A DNA stretch of 32,384 bases from Candidatus Poribacteria bacterium (GTDB taxonomy: Bacteria > Poribacteria > WGA-4E > WGA-3G). Numbering within the stretch: the stretch's first letter is position 1; each line of letters begins with the position of its first letter. Shown here piece by piece: positions 8,160-17,341 of this stretch. Made by a program: the position numbers and the translations under genes. The notes beneath the pieces are model-generated. The model saw only the letters and a program-made list of their open reading frames with translations, did no database searches and was not told the origin of the DNA. The DNA lies in the NCBI GenBank assembly GCA_022823085.1, contig JAJDXV010000145.1, positions 1 through 32,384 on the forward strand, given 5' to 3'.

Positions 8160-11100
8160 TTATTCCTGTTCATTTTTGAATGGAGATTGTGTTGTGCTTG
8201 CTGTATCATTTTTTGGGATGTTCGGGTGTGAGCTATCAGAAACAGCTTTCCTTTCTGCTATAAGTTCACGCAAGCGAACAGCCCCGGGCGGTGGATTCTC
8301 TTCGTATTCCTCCCGTGCTGTTTGGCAATATTTCAGATAATCATCCAAATACGCACCAACTTTTTCTTGATTTTGAAGATAATATAAGATCGTTGCGTAA
8401 ACCTGTTCCACTGTGAGTGAATAATAGTAGTGATTGGCGATGACTTCTGGTGTTTTGCTATTGTGAATATATTCATATAGAATAGTTTCAATACCTACCC
8501 GTGTTCCCTTGACACGAATATCATTTTCCGCCAAAAATGTAAAGTTATTTTCAAGCGGATAGATCTGTTGGAAATTACGGATTTGCCTGAGAATACTGTT
8601 TTCAACGGGTAAAAATAGGGTATGCCTATTTTGAATTAGATATTCAAGTTGGTTCAATACTGTGTGGGCATTCCGTCCATAAGTAAGTCCGGTTAGCAAA
8701 CCTAACGTCAAGAATTCTTTTTGTCTGAAAGAAATTGATTCCTCCCAAAGTGTAAACAGAAAATCAACTGCAACGTCTAATGCCGACTGTCCATTCATTC
8801 GTTCTTCACCTAAGGCAAGCACAAAACTGTTGTAAGGCTCAGAGAGCTTCCAATTTGAACGTTTAGCCACTTCCATTAACAAATCTGCATCAAATTGCGT
8901 GTGATAGTAGCGAGAACAAACAAGTTTTATCGTCATTTCATCGTAGTCAGCTTTATCAAGGTGCTCTTGTTCTACGCAATGTTCCAGTAAAACTTGTGTC
9001 CACACACCGTCAATTTGAAAGTTTGTCCCTGCGTCGCTATTGAGGCTTGTTTTCGCATAATGTCTGAGTCGTCCATCATCCGAAAAAAGTAGGTGCCCTG
9101 GTTGGCTTGCGAGAAGAACAGTATCAAGGAAATGCTGTTGTAGCATGTCATTGAGTTCTCTCCTGCGTAATTGGTTCATCTCTGACCCAACGGTGGCTTG
9201 ACCAACTTCACAGTTCTTCCTAATCCAGCGAATAATATCTTTTACATATTCTATTCCTTGCTTCACTTCCTCAGGATTGATAATTTGTTTTATATACTGA
9301 TTTCCTTTTTTACCAACTATCATTCCCTCGCGTTTAGACCACATTCCCTCTCTTTCACTGATAATGATCTGTAATTCATCAATTGTTGATTGAGCAATGC
9401 ATAATTTTCCGAATACGCTGACCACAACATCCGCAACATCCAAACTGTGTAAAGTTATTAGGGAAATAATGTCTACAACAAGTTTAGGGTTGGAATCATT
9501 AAGCCGGTTAAGAATGCTGCTTCTTTCCTCAATATCACCAATACTACACCTAATCCCTAATTCAGAGTTACCCATAAGGGTACCCCATGTATCTAAACTA
9601 TTACTACGAACTAAATTAGCAAAACAACCGATTGTTATGTTTTCTTCTTTGTATAGTTTTTCAATTTTGAGTATGTATTCGTAATGCCGATCAATCCGGT
9701 TAGTTACTGGTTTAAATCTCTCTTTATCATCAATTGCGTCAGAAGTTTCTATTTTAACCCTTTCCAGACCTTGATCCGTTGGAAACAGAGGCTTGAATCT
9801 ACGACAACTCTCTTGAAAGGCATAAGAGAATTTGCTCTTGATATCAACGATTTTTACAGGTTCCTCCCCACTCCTTATCACCACATTTTTCTCTGTTCCG
9901 AGTAATTCTTGAGCGAAATGGTCATTCACATCACGTTCATTGCGTGCGATATCTGCATCATGGCGTTCTTCAATGATATTCCAATAGTTCTCATCTGAAA
10001 TATTGATTTGAACAGCTGTGTCCCTTTGAACTTGCGTAGGGTTTAGCACTTCAGGAATTTCCTTTTCAACTAAAAGGAAGATACCGATATATCTAAGGTG
10101 AGCATCCGGATTATCGAAATGCGTTCTACGCACTTCATACATGATCTTTAGTGCTTTTTCCCATTGAAATCTTATTTGATGTAATTGGGCGAATTGAACA
10201 CATATTTCCAAAGAAAGATCTTTAAGGAATGAAAAATCCTTGGAATCAGGAAAACTTTCTAACACATTATCAATCTCCGTCTCTTTATTTGATCGAAAAA
10301 GAACCATTCCTAGACGAATGCGCATATTATTATCATGAGGGCATTTTTTTAAATATTCCTTACATACCGTTTCGGCTTGGTTCATATCGCCGATTTCCTC
10401 ATAAATCACAACCTCCATTTCGGAGATGTTCTCAAGGGGGCCATATTTCTTACGAAGTTTCTGACATATCTCAAGAGCTTTCCCGATTTCTCCTGCGCCA
10501 TAATAACTTTTGATTAACCACTGTGTTAATTTAGAATTTAAGTTCGTGTCAGCAAGTTTTTCGTAAAGCGTAGCAGCTTCTTTAAATCGTTCATGGATGT
10601 AGAGTTGGTCAGCCAACATTACAATATCAAGAAATTCTGCGCCATCCTGAACATAGTTATACGCTTCTTTGAGTAGAGAAATTGCTTCATCGCGTTTTTC
10701 ATTCGCGCTATAAATGCGAGCAGCGTCAACAAGATTCGCTATGCTCATTGGTGTTGACTCGCGCATCGCTATTGAAATTTCTAATGCATCATCAAAACGC
10801 TTATCAGCAATATAAACATTAATGAGCAAATGTCTTGCTTTTTCTTGAAGTTCTGGAAACAAATCTGTCTGCAAAAAATCGTTAAGTTTTGTTATTGCTT
10901 CATCTAAACGTTCACTCGCGAATAAGATATTAGCAAGTATAATTGGTGCTTCAGGTACTTCCGGTGCGGATTGGATTTTTTCCAAGAGTTCAACAGCTTT
11001 TGGTATATTCCCACACTCAAAAGCTAATAACGCACGATTTTTTATTAAAATTGGATTCGATTTTTCAATTTCTAAGGCTGTATCAAGGTCTTCTGTTGCT

Positions 11101-12563
11101 TCAGTCAACTCACCAAGGTGAAAATAGGCAATTCCTCTGCTAATGATCCAATTTGCTTTATAATTCTTTAATTCTGTATTGGAAATGGTATTCCATGCCT
11201 CAGTAATAAATCCTATTGCCCGTTGTAATTGTTCCTTTTGTGAATCAGTAAGTTGACTGGTTCCCACTGCAAGATTATCTTCTAATGCTTGTTTAATCAA
11301 GATAGTTGCAAAAGCAGCCTTAAAGTCAGGAGCGTTTCCATCGTCCTGTGCCACTGTGATTTCACCCCATCTTTTCGCCACTTCGTATTTCCCGCGTATT
11401 GTGGCGATTTCACTGATAGCGTAAGCAATTTGAGGAGAATTCTGCAAAGAGTCAGGAACTTTAGCAATTACTTCATCAAGCGGTTCTTCCTCAGTAGAAA
11501 TTCCAATGAGAATAACGTAAGCATCCGTATTTGAAGGATTCTTTTCCAGCGTCTGATTTGCGTATTCTTCTGCGTTTTCCACCTCTCCAAGTAATAGATG
11601 AGCCAAAGCACGGTTAGAAAGAGCCCTTTCGTCCTCACGATTGTATTGATGTGCCTCAACCAACAACTTTGCTGCTTCTTCTTCGTTATTTAGGGCAAAT
11701 TGAGCAGCTGCCATATTAGTTAGAATACTAAACTTTAGATCATCCGAAGCATCTTTCCATGTTCGTTTCTTCAGGGTTTCTAATAACTCAAAAGCAGTCG
11801 TAGGTTTATTATTAAGTAATTTTCGAGCATTGTCTATTTTTGCATGATGTTCTTTTGCAACTGCGGTTTCTATTAAATCGGAGATATTTACATTGAGTTG
11901 GGATTTAACATCACCAATGCCATCTAAAATCGCCCCGGCCGTTTGCTTAAGCTCCTTATTATCATTTTTAATTTTTTCGGTGTCCTCTTTGATAGCTTGG
12001 ATATCCACAGAAAGACGTTGCGTCACTTCATTTCGCACATAGTCAATTTTACTTGACAATTCAGTTAACGTTGTACGGGCATCATCTTGATTCTTTACGT
12101 TATCTTTAATATATTTAAAAACAGTTCGATTGAACGCTTCCTGATTGAATGGCAGTTGTGCATAAAAATCAATAATCACCCTTTCAATAATAGGACGAAT
12201 TCTATGTTCAAAATCCATTTTGGGCAATTCATGGTTGGGGACAATAATACAGTTCAGAAAAAGCGTTGTGATTTTCTCGATTTTTTCACTTCCATTTAGG
12301 TGTGTGAGTTGGACTATAGCATCGTCTTTAAGTGAAGTAATAACTTTATCAAGTAAATTAGAATCAACTTCAACTGTTTTTGGATCAGTCAGATCAGCAA
12401 AGTCCGATGCATATCGTTTAACTACCTTAACAAAAGACTTTTTGAAAAGTTCCTCTGCTGTAGTGTTACAAAGATGTTTTATGGCGTGGTTGATACCACC
12501 AGCAATAGAAAATCCAGTGCCTACAATATTATATGCTGTGAAGACTAAATCGAGTATTGTCAT
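8160..12563 (-). CDS. Giant TPR / Gre-like / PIN-like / DUF433 protein, copy 1
   Basis: This is a 1467-aa soluble protein. Residues about 1-160 are a helical domain I do not recognise (hallmark AEELFKKSFV), followed by a coiled-coil-like stretch (about 165-235). Tetratricopeptide-type helical repeats run from about 270 to 850. A segment with ERHDADIARNERD and AQELLG, then KSKFSYAFQES, resembles the GreA/GreB C-terminal fold (tentative). Residues about 1027-1230 look like a PIN domain: VVDIISL (D1031), STIDELQ, FSDDGRLR (D1162/D1163) and VWTQ. Residues about 1348-1410 are DUF433 (DIRVKGTRVGIETIL ... VEQVYATI). ATG with AGGAG 9 nt upstream; a strong promoter lies just upstream. The DUF5615 gene follows after 2 nt. 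I infer a large regulated RNase or toxin-antitoxin-like defence protein; the function is unproven. Confidence 0.85.
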   Translation of the reverse strand: MTILDLVFTAYNIVGTGFSIAGGINHAIKHLCNTTAEELFKKSFVKVVKRYASDFADLTDPKTVEVDSNLLDKVITSLKDDAIVQLTHLNGSEKIEKITTLFLNCIIVPNHELPKMDFEHRIRPIIERVIIDFYAQLPFNQEAFNRTVFKYIKDNVKNQDDARTTLTELSSKIDYVRNEVTQRLSVDIQAIKEDTEKIKNDNKELKQTAGAILDGIGDVKSQLNVNISDLIETAVAKEHHAKIDNARKLLNNKPTTAFELLETLKKRTWKDASDDLKFSILTNMAAAQFALNNEEEAAKLLVEAHQYNREDERALSNRALAHLLLGEVENAEEYANQTLEKNPSNTDAYVILIGISTEEEPLDEVIAKVPDSLQNSPQIAYAISEIATIRGKYEVAKRWGEITVAQDDGNAPDFKAAFATILIKQALEDNLAVGTSQLTDSQKEQLQRAIGFITEAWNTISNTELKNYKANWIISRGIAYFHLGELTEATEDLDTALEIEKSNPILIKNRALLAFECGNIPKAVELLEKIQSAPEVPEAPIILANILFASERLDEAITKLNDFLQTDLFPELQEKARHLLINVYIADKRFDDALEISIAMRESTPMSIANLVDAARIYSANEKRDEAISLLKEAYNYVQDGAEFLDIVMLADQLYIHERFKEAATLYEKLADTNLNSKLTQWLIKSYYGAGEIGKALEICQKLRKKYGPLENISEMEVVIYEEIGDMNQAETVCKEYLKKCPHDNNMRIRLGMVLFRSNKETEIDNVLESFPDSKDFSFLKDLSLEICVQFAQLHQIRFQWEKALKIMYEVRRTHFDNPDAHLRYIGIFLLVEKEIPEVLNPTQVQRDTAVQINISDENYWNIIEERHDADIARNERDVNDHFAQELLGTEKNVVIRSGEEPVKIVDIKSKFSYAFQESCRRFKPLFPTDQGLERVKIETSDAIDDKERFKPVTNRIDRHYEYILKIEKLYKEENITIGCFANLVRSNSLDTWGTLMGNSELGIRCSIGDIEERSSILNRLNDSNPKLVVDIISLITLHSLDVADVVVSVFGKLCIAQSTIDELQIIISEREGMWSKREGMIVGKKGNQYIKQIINPEEVKQGIEYVKDIIRWIRKNCEVGQATVGSEMNQLRRRELNDMLQQHFLDTVLLASQPGHLLFSDDGRLRHYAKTSLNSDAGTNFQIDGVWTQVLLEHCVEQEHLDKADYDEMTIKLVCSRYYHTQFDADLLMEVAKRSNWKLSEPYNSFVLALGEERMNGQSALDVAVDFLFTLWEESISFRQKEFLTLGLLTGLTYGRNAHTVLNQLEYLIQNRHTLFLPVENSILRQIRNFQQIYPLENNFTFLAENDIRVKGTRVGIETILYEYIHNSKTPEVIANHYYYSLTVEQVYATILYYLQNQEKVGAYLDDYLKYCQTAREEYEENPPPGAVRLRELIAERKAVSDSSHPNIPKNDTASTTQSPFKNEQE

Positions 12564-12595
12564 GGATTTTATCTCCTATCAGATGTCTACCAACA

Positions 12596-12624
12596 TTATA
12601 GCATATTTAGACTGTTAAATCAAA
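12596..12624 (-). promoter_or_regulatory. Sigma70-type promoter for TPR protein copy 1
   Basis: Reading the minus strand: TTGATT (-35, 12624-12619), a 17-nt spacer, then an extended -10 TGCTATAAT with the perfect hexamer TATAAT at 12601-12596. It lies about 33 bp before the ATG. The giant gene therefore probably has its own promoter inside the hsdM-hsdS cluster. Confidence 0.65.
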
Positions 12625-12656
12625 ATTTAGGAAACCGCACAACCAGCATAGTTTTT

Positions 12657-14291
12657 CTAATTCTGTTCCTTCAATCCAAGCTGTGCCAACACATCTGCTA
12701 ACGCCTTATCCGCCTTCTCGCGGGCAATGCGCGCTTCTGCTAAATCTGCCAAAATTTCATTCACCGGACGGTGTTCAACCTTGTCACCGACATCTACAAA
12801 CTGCGACGGACTCAAGTTGTAATCGGTTTTCTGGGCATCTTCCAATGTGATAACATTGCTCAATTTCTCACGAGACTCCCACGCCTGATAAACCTCTGTC
12901 GCTGCAGCAATCCCTTCATCGGTCAGAATATTTTTCGGTTTCCCCTTCTCAAAATATTGGGAGAGGTTGATGAGTAGAATTTGCGCTTTACGTTCTGTGG
13001 GTTTGCTGCGGTTTAATAATAAAATAATCCCCGGTGCCGTTGTGTTATAAAACAGGTTTTCAGGCAGAAGTATCACGCTTTCAATCAGGTCTCCCTCAAC
13101 AAACTTTTTGCGAATATCGCGTTCCCGATCAGCGTTTTTACTCCCCGACCCGCGAGAGACTGCACCCGTATCCAACACAATCGCTGCGCGTCCGTCGTTC
13201 TTTAGAGAGGCGAGTATATGCTGGACCCATCCCCAATCTGCGGAGGAGCTCGGCGCGATGCCGTACGAAAAACGGTTCCAATTGTCGTTTTCGTAAAAAG
13301 CGTCGTCATACTCTTTCTGATTCCACATCGGATTCGCAACCACATAGTCAAACCGTTGGAGCGATGAACTGTTCTCGGTGAAACGCGGGTTGCGGAAGGT
13401 ATCCCCGATCTGAATATCCGCCCCGATAAAATCGTGCAGGAAGGCGTTCATCTTCGCCATCGCGTAAGTTGTCGGTGTGAGCTCCTGTCCATAGATTTGT
13501 GGTGCTTGACTCTTTTGATCCGGATGTGTCTGTGCGAACAGCAGACGCGGCTTGATGAGCAGACCGCCTGAACCGCACGCCGGATCGTAGATCGTTTTGT
13601 AGGGTTCTGGGTTAAGGAGACGCGCCATTAACCACCCGACCTCTTTCGGTGTATAGAACTCACCCGCGCTCTGTCCCTGCCCTTCAGCAAACTTTCGCAA
13701 AAGATACTCATACGCACGTCCAAGGATGTCCGGCTCCGTGTCCTGCAATCCAAGCCGATGTCGGCTTAGCACTTCAATCAGTGCCTCCAGCCGTTCCTCG
13801 TCAAGTGTACGTTGTCCGCTCTGGCTTTCGTTGAAATCCTTGACATCAAGAACGCCTTGCAAGAGTGGATTCAGACGTGCGACCTCGCGCATCGCCTCAG
13901 TGCCAAACTCGCCCAAATGACCATCGGCGGGGTGGTTGCGGAGTGCCTTCCAATGATATTCCTGCGGGATGTAAAAGCGAACAATCGGGTTCCGTCCGGA
14001 TTTGAGTGCATCCCCGTGGTCTGCCTCAACAATTTCCCGTGCCAATTTTTCATCACCGAATTCTTCTATCTGTTTTGCAAATTCGTCATCAAAGACATCG
14101 GAGAGGCGTTTATAGAAAATCAACGGTAAGATGAAATCCTTGAACTTCGGCGCGTCGCTCGCGCCACGAATCGTATTCGCTGCATCCAATAGCCAAGTTT
14201 CGAGGGTGGATATATCCAAGTGTTCTTCGTCGCCGGACGGAAAGGGGAGTGTGGTTTGGGTCGGTTCTGTTGCGATCTTCTTTTTTCCCAA
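12657..14291 (-). CDS. hsdM: Type I restriction-modification methyltransferase subunit
   Basis: HsdM is the N6-adenine methyltransferase subunit that works with HsdS. The 544-aa protein has the HsdM N-terminal helical domain (about 25-180, with FKDFILPLIFYKRLSD), the conserved GEFYTP (210-215), SAM-binding motif I DPACGSGG (236-243) and catalytic motif IV NPMW (320-323; NPPF/NPPY in most enzymes). The C-terminus is Lys/Ala-rich and helical, as expected for contact with HsdS. The apparent start is TTG, with AAAGGA 9 nt upstream. It is the first large gene of the minus-strand island. hsdS lies about 11 kb downstream with five other genes between, and no hsdR helicase-nuclease is found in the window. 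Confidence 0.94.
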   Translation of the reverse strand: MGKKKIATEPTQTTLPFPSGDEEHLDISTLETWLLDAANTIRGASDAPKFKDFILPLIFYKRLSDVFDDEFAKQIEEFGDEKLAREIVEADHGDALKSGRNPIVRFYIPQEYHWKALRNHPADGHLGEFGTEAMREVARLNPLLQGVLDVKDFNESQSGQRTLDEERLEALIEVLSRHRLGLQDTEPDILGRAYEYLLRKFAEGQGQSAGEFYTPKEVGWLMARLLNPEPYKTIYDPACGSGGLLIKPRLLFAQTHPDQKSQAPQIYGQELTPTTYAMAKMNAFLHDFIGADIQIGDTFRNPRFTENSSSLQRFDYVVANPMWNQKEYDDAFYENDNWNRFSYGIAPSSSADWGWVQHILASLKNDGRAAIVLDTGAVSRGSGSKNADRERDIRKKFVEGDLIESVILLPENLFYNTTAPGIILLLNRSKPTERKAQILLINLSQYFEKGKPKNILTDEGIAAATEVYQAWESREKLSNVITLEDAQKTDYNLSPSQFVDVGDKVEHRPVNEILADLAEARIAREKADKALADVLAQLGLKEQN

Positions 14292-14324
14292 TGGCTTGTT
14301 TCCTTTGAAAGAATAGTTATCAGA

Positions 14325-14347
14325 AGGCGCGGTGACAAACCGCGCCT
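14325..14347. terminator. GC-rich hairpin between short ORF and hsdM
   Basis: A 9-bp perfect stem AGGCGCGGT/ACCGCGCCT closes a 5-nt loop. It lies between the short ORF stop and the hsdM start. There is no clear T-run on either side, so it could attenuate transcription into hsdM or be a dispersed repeat. A similar AGGCG stem occurs at 31381-31403. Confidence 0.45.
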
Positions 14348-14360
14348 ATCGGTTCTCGGA

Positions 14361-14504
14361 TTAGCGTTTGAGGGCTGCCCATTGCGTTGCAAGTTTACCT
14401 TTCGGTTCAAAGTGAGCATCGCAGAACGCCACACATTTCATCAGATACAACTTCAACGCATCGGAGAGAGACAGAGACTCACCGACTTCATAACGCATTT
14501 TCAT
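14361..14504 (-). CDS. Short hypothetical protein with GKLAxxW..LK C-terminus
   Basis: No family recognised. With ATG at 14504 it encodes 47 aa; a GTG at 14546 would add 14 residues. The C-terminus PKGKLATQWAALKR closely matches the end of the secreted LamG protein at 31438-32226 (PIGKLAVTWGALKQ). This suggests a gene remnant or a small member of a family sharing that tail. It is co-oriented with and upstream of hsdM, behind a plausible promoter at 14573-14601. Its ribosome-binding site is weak (AGG about 10 nt upstream). It could be a 3' remnant of a larger lost gene. Confidence 0.4.
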   Translation of the reverse strand: MKMRYEVGESLSLSDALKLYLMKCVAFCDAHFEPKGKLATQWAALKR

Positions 14505-14572
14505 GAACTTATACCTAAAGAACCTTGATAAACCTTGAGCTAACACAACTTTTGATAAATGTCAGTTACTGC

Positions 14573-14601
14573 ATTTTAACAAAACTGAGCAATTAGTGCA
14601 A
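14573..14601 (-). promoter_or_regulatory. Probable promoter for the hsdM cluster
   Basis: On the minus strand: TTGCAC (14601-14596), a 17-nt spacer, and TAAAAT (14578-14573). It faces away from the plus-strand promoter at 14628-14656, so this 168-bp gap is a divergent promoter region. It would drive the short ORF and hsdM. Confidence 0.45.
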
Positions 14602-14627
14602 GGTATAACCCACAGTGAAAATTACGA

Positions 14628-14656
14628 TTGACGCAGCAGTGGATGTCTGCTAATAT
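14628..14656 (+). promoter_or_regulatory. Promoter for first PhyH gene
   Basis: TTGACG (14628-14633), a 17-nt spacer ending in TGC, and TAATAT (14651-14656) form a good sigma70-type promoter with an extended -10. It lies about 58 bp before the ATG at 14715. Confidence 0.6.
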
Positions 14657-14714
14657 GCGGAAACTCAGTTTTTACAACAGACACTTAAATCCGACTAATA
14701 TCTGAGGTATCAAC

Positions 14715-15587
14715 ATGGAACAGTATCTACAGATTCAGAAACCCGAACTTGACTATACTTACGAATTTGAGGTCGATCAACTCTCTGAGATGTCTGAATG
14801 CTTGGAGGCACACGGTTTCGCAATTGTCAAAGATGTCTTGTCATCTGAGTTGGTTGACAGTCTAAAACAAGCAGTCTTTGATGGTACAGATCCCAACGGC
14901 GATTTAGAACACGGGCAGAGCCGGACCCGACACGCTTGGATTGAGTCTGGACCGGGTGCTTGGCAGCTGCTCGGATACGCACCGTTTATGAAAATCCATC
15001 GCCACTTAATCGGCACCGATGAGATGACTGTCCACCGTTCTGCAGCTATCATTCGGATGCCAGGGTCCCAACCCGTTGCATGGCACACCGACTGGTGCGG
15101 GTTCTCAACGGACGCACCGAAGAATTCGGGGGATGTGTTGAACCGTGGATTATGGCCCTCAGGCAAATGGTTCTACTTGACAGGTTCTCGGCCGGAACAC
15201 GGTGGGTTGTGCGTAATTGAGGACTCACACGTAGAAGATTGGGAAGGCCCCGAAGGTTTCAAAATGACACAAGACAGGCGTTCTTTCTATAAGGAGGGTG
15301 AAGAAGAAAAAGCGTACGTCGGTTTCGATATTCCGGGGTTAGTACCGCTTTTCACGAATCCGGGGGATATGATTGTGTTTGCGCATCGGACGTATCACGG
15401 CGCGTTCCCGAACCAGATTGATGAGATCCGATTGTCATGTGCAATCGGCTTTCGGCGGCGAGACCACCCCATCAATATTCCGTGGGAAGTCCCGGACGAC
15501 GGTAAACAGTTCTTAGCGGATTTACCGCCACATTTTCAGCGATACACACACGGATACACCAGTATCAATACCACTTGGCGCGGCTAA
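14715..15587 (+). CDS. Phytanoyl-CoA dioxygenase (PhyH) family protein
   Basis: This 290-aa protein is a predicted Fe(II)/2-oxoglutarate-dependent oxygenase with a double-stranded beta-helix fold. The metal triad is visible as H124-x-D126 (AWHTDWCGF) and H228 (AHRTYHGAF), with R239 (EIRLSC) a candidate for the 2-oxoglutarate carboxylate. The substrate cannot be told from sequence. The start is supported by GAGGT 6 nt upstream and a promoter at 14628-14656. It is transcribed divergently from the hsdM cluster and marks the beginning of the metabolic core. A second, shorter PhyH protein is at 24468-25220. Confidence 0.9.
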   Translation: MEQYLQIQKPELDYTYEFEVDQLSEMSECLEAHGFAIVKDVLSSELVDSLKQAVFDGTDPNGDLEHGQSRTRHAWIESGPGAWQLLGYAPFMKIHRHLIGTDEMTVHRSAAIIRMPGSQPVAWHTDWCGFSTDAPKNSGDVLNRGLWPSGKWFYLTGSRPEHGGLCVIEDSHVEDWEGPEGFKMTQDRRSFYKEGEEEKAYVGFDIPGLVPLFTNPGDMIVFAHRTYHGAFPNQIDEIRLSCAIGFRRRDHPINIPWEVPDDGKQFLADLPPHFQRYTHGYTSINTTWRG

Positions 15588-15604
15588 TTGTCCGACACGC
15601 CAGA

Positions 15605-16666
15605 TTATACCTCACCGTCCCAATAACTTAGACTCTTATCTCTGCGATAAATCTTTCCGACGGCATAAGGTAGCACCTTGTTAGAATCTGGATATTCACT
15701 AACATCGTGCGGCGTAGTCGTCCCGAGGATGAATAGCACGACCGGCGCATCGGTTTCGTTCACAAATTTATGTGCACCGATTGTGCCGGGCGGAAACGCG
15801 ATGAAATCACCTTCGGTAACTTCCACATCGCCGCGCGGCGTTTTAAGCGTACAGGCACCTTCCATGACGTAGCACATCTCCTCGCCGAAGTTGTGAAAAT
15901 GCATCGGGAAACTCATCTTGCCGGGTTGGAGACGGATCACACGGTACCCCAAATTCTTGCCGCCGATGAGCGGGTCAATATCTTTATCCTCAAAGTCGTA
16001 AGGGTGCGGCGCGTTTTTATAATGCCACGCGATTTCATCAATATGGATGCGGTTGATATAGACATCACGCCGCGCTTGGAGGCAGTCAATCAGGTATTGA
16101 CGCGCATCTTTAAAGATAGCGTGTCCATCACCGACGAGGATTGTGTTGAAACGGAGTGCTAAAATTTTTCGGAGTTCAAGTGCCGCTTTAGGCGGTTCAC
16201 TGAGTTTGGCATCAGCGAGTAGACTTAACGCGCCCATCGGCTCACCAACCACAAGGTCTCCGAACAGGACGGTCTGTTTCTCTGGAAAATAGAGTGCCAT
16301 TTCACCCGGACTTTTTCCGTGTTCGAGATGGACAGCGTGTAAGCCTGACACAATAGTTTCCGCATCTTTAATCGTTCTCGCCGGTGTAATGCTCAGCGCG
16401 TCTGCATCGGCTTCATGTACAATCACATCGGCACCGGTCAACGCTTGAAAGGCAGCGGCTTCGCGTTCATGATCGGCATTGGTCAAAACAATCAACTTCG
16501 CGCCACCGAGCACCATCAGTTGTTCTCTATCGGCATCGGACATCGGGACAGGGTCTATGATAATATTTCCATCAGGACGTACCCACAAATGCCCATTAAA
16601 ATCGATTTGGCGTTCCTGACTAAAGACCCCCCAACTGTACATATCTTCAAAAATTAAGCGTTTCAT
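15605..16666 (-). CDS. Metallo-beta-lactamase-fold / cupin fusion protein
   Basis: The start was set at ATG 16666 (AAGGA upstream) in place of a longer open frame, giving 353 aa. The N-terminal half (about 1-200) resembles an MBL-fold hydrolase: TNADHERE (D65, H66), EHGKSPGEMALYF (H116), FGDLVVG (D137) and GDGHA (H182). The canonical first HxH is reduced to N-A-D-H, so metal binding may differ. The C-terminal half (about 240-320) is a cupin with a metal site H256/H258/E262/H299 (FPMHFHNFGEE ... GAHKF). The substrate is unknown. It converges with the PhyH gene at 14715-15587, 17 bp apart. Confidence 0.82.
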   Translation of the reverse strand: MKRLIFEDMYSWGVFSQERQIDFNGHLWVRPDGNIIIDPVPMSDADREQLMVLGGAKLIVLTNADHEREAAAFQALTGADVIVHEADADALSITPARTIKDAETIVSGLHAVHLEHGKSPGEMALYFPEKQTVLFGDLVVGEPMGALSLLADAKLSEPPKAALELRKILALRFNTILVGDGHAIFKDARQYLIDCLQARRDVYINRIHIDEIAWHYKNAPHPYDFEDKDIDPLIGGKNLGYRVIRLQPGKMSFPMHFHNFGEEMCYVMEGACTLKTPRGDVEVTEGDFIAFPPGTIGAHKFVNETDAPVVLFILGTTTPHDVSEYPDSNKVLPYAVGKIYRRDKSLSYWDGEV

Positions 16667-16754
16667 TTTTTTATTATTCCTTGCGGTTATGACACAGTGA
16701 TCTGGAATGTAAAGCTTTTTCCGAAACCGGCTTTCCACTTCGTTTCAAGCTGTG

Positions 16755-17309
16755 TCATTTGACCTCTTTTGATGACGCGTTGTTGTTTTCCTTTGAGACG
16801 AATCCGTAAACCTCAAGCTCATGTATGAAGGGCCTACCAAACTTTATTTGCGGTACGATCGCGCCACGCCTCGGATCATATTGACTGGCTTTCTTTTCAT
16901 CGTCGGTGGTACCAGTGATGTAGATGCGGATAGCATCCGTCACAATACCGTTGACGCGTCTTTCAATAACCGGACTCTCGTTGTTCTGGATATGTTGAAT
17001 CGCCTGCCAACGTCCTTCGCCATCTAATTTCTGATATATCATGGCGTTTATAATATTCGTGCCGCGGATGGCAATGCGATGGATCGCCTTTCGGCTCGGT
17101 AACGTCAGATGGATCCAGCGTCCTTGCGCGTAACCCCTCGTCTTCAGATCGCCATCTATCATTTTCGGGGATGTACAGGTAACCCCCTCTGTAACCGCGT
17201 AGTTAAAATATTCTTGTGGTTCGATCAACATCTGTAGCACTTGGGATTGGCACCCACAAAGGGTCCCTACCGTGCAGAGTAGTAAAAAAATAAAAAGGTA
17301 GCACCGCAT
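16755..17309 (-). CDS. Lipoprotein with discoidin (F5/8 type C)-like domain
   Basis: This 184-aa protein begins with a lipoprotein signal peptide: hydrophobic 3-18 and lipobox LCGC with C20 as the lipidation site. Residues about 36-160 have the pattern of a galactose-binding/discoidin-like beta sandwich (KMIDGDLKTRG, WIHLTLPSRKAIHRIAIRG, FIHELEVYGF), as in surface proteins that bind carbohydrate. GAGG lies upstream of the ATG. A perfect TATAAT sits on the minus strand at 17347-17342, divergent from the Gfo/Idh/MocA promoter. It is likely displayed on the cell surface; the ligand is unknown. Confidence 0.75.
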   Translation of the reverse strand: MRCYLFIFLLLCTVGTLCGCQSQVLQMLIEPQEYFNYAVTEGVTCTSPKMIDGDLKTRGYAQGRWIHLTLPSRKAIHRIAIRGTNIINAMIYQKLDGEGRWQAIQHIQNNESPVIERRVNGIVTDAIRIYITGTTDDEKKASQYDPRRGAIVPQIKFGRPFIHELEVYGFVSKENNNASSKEVK

Positions 17310-17341
17310 TTTTCTTCCTCTCTGTTTAGCGTTTATTACAT

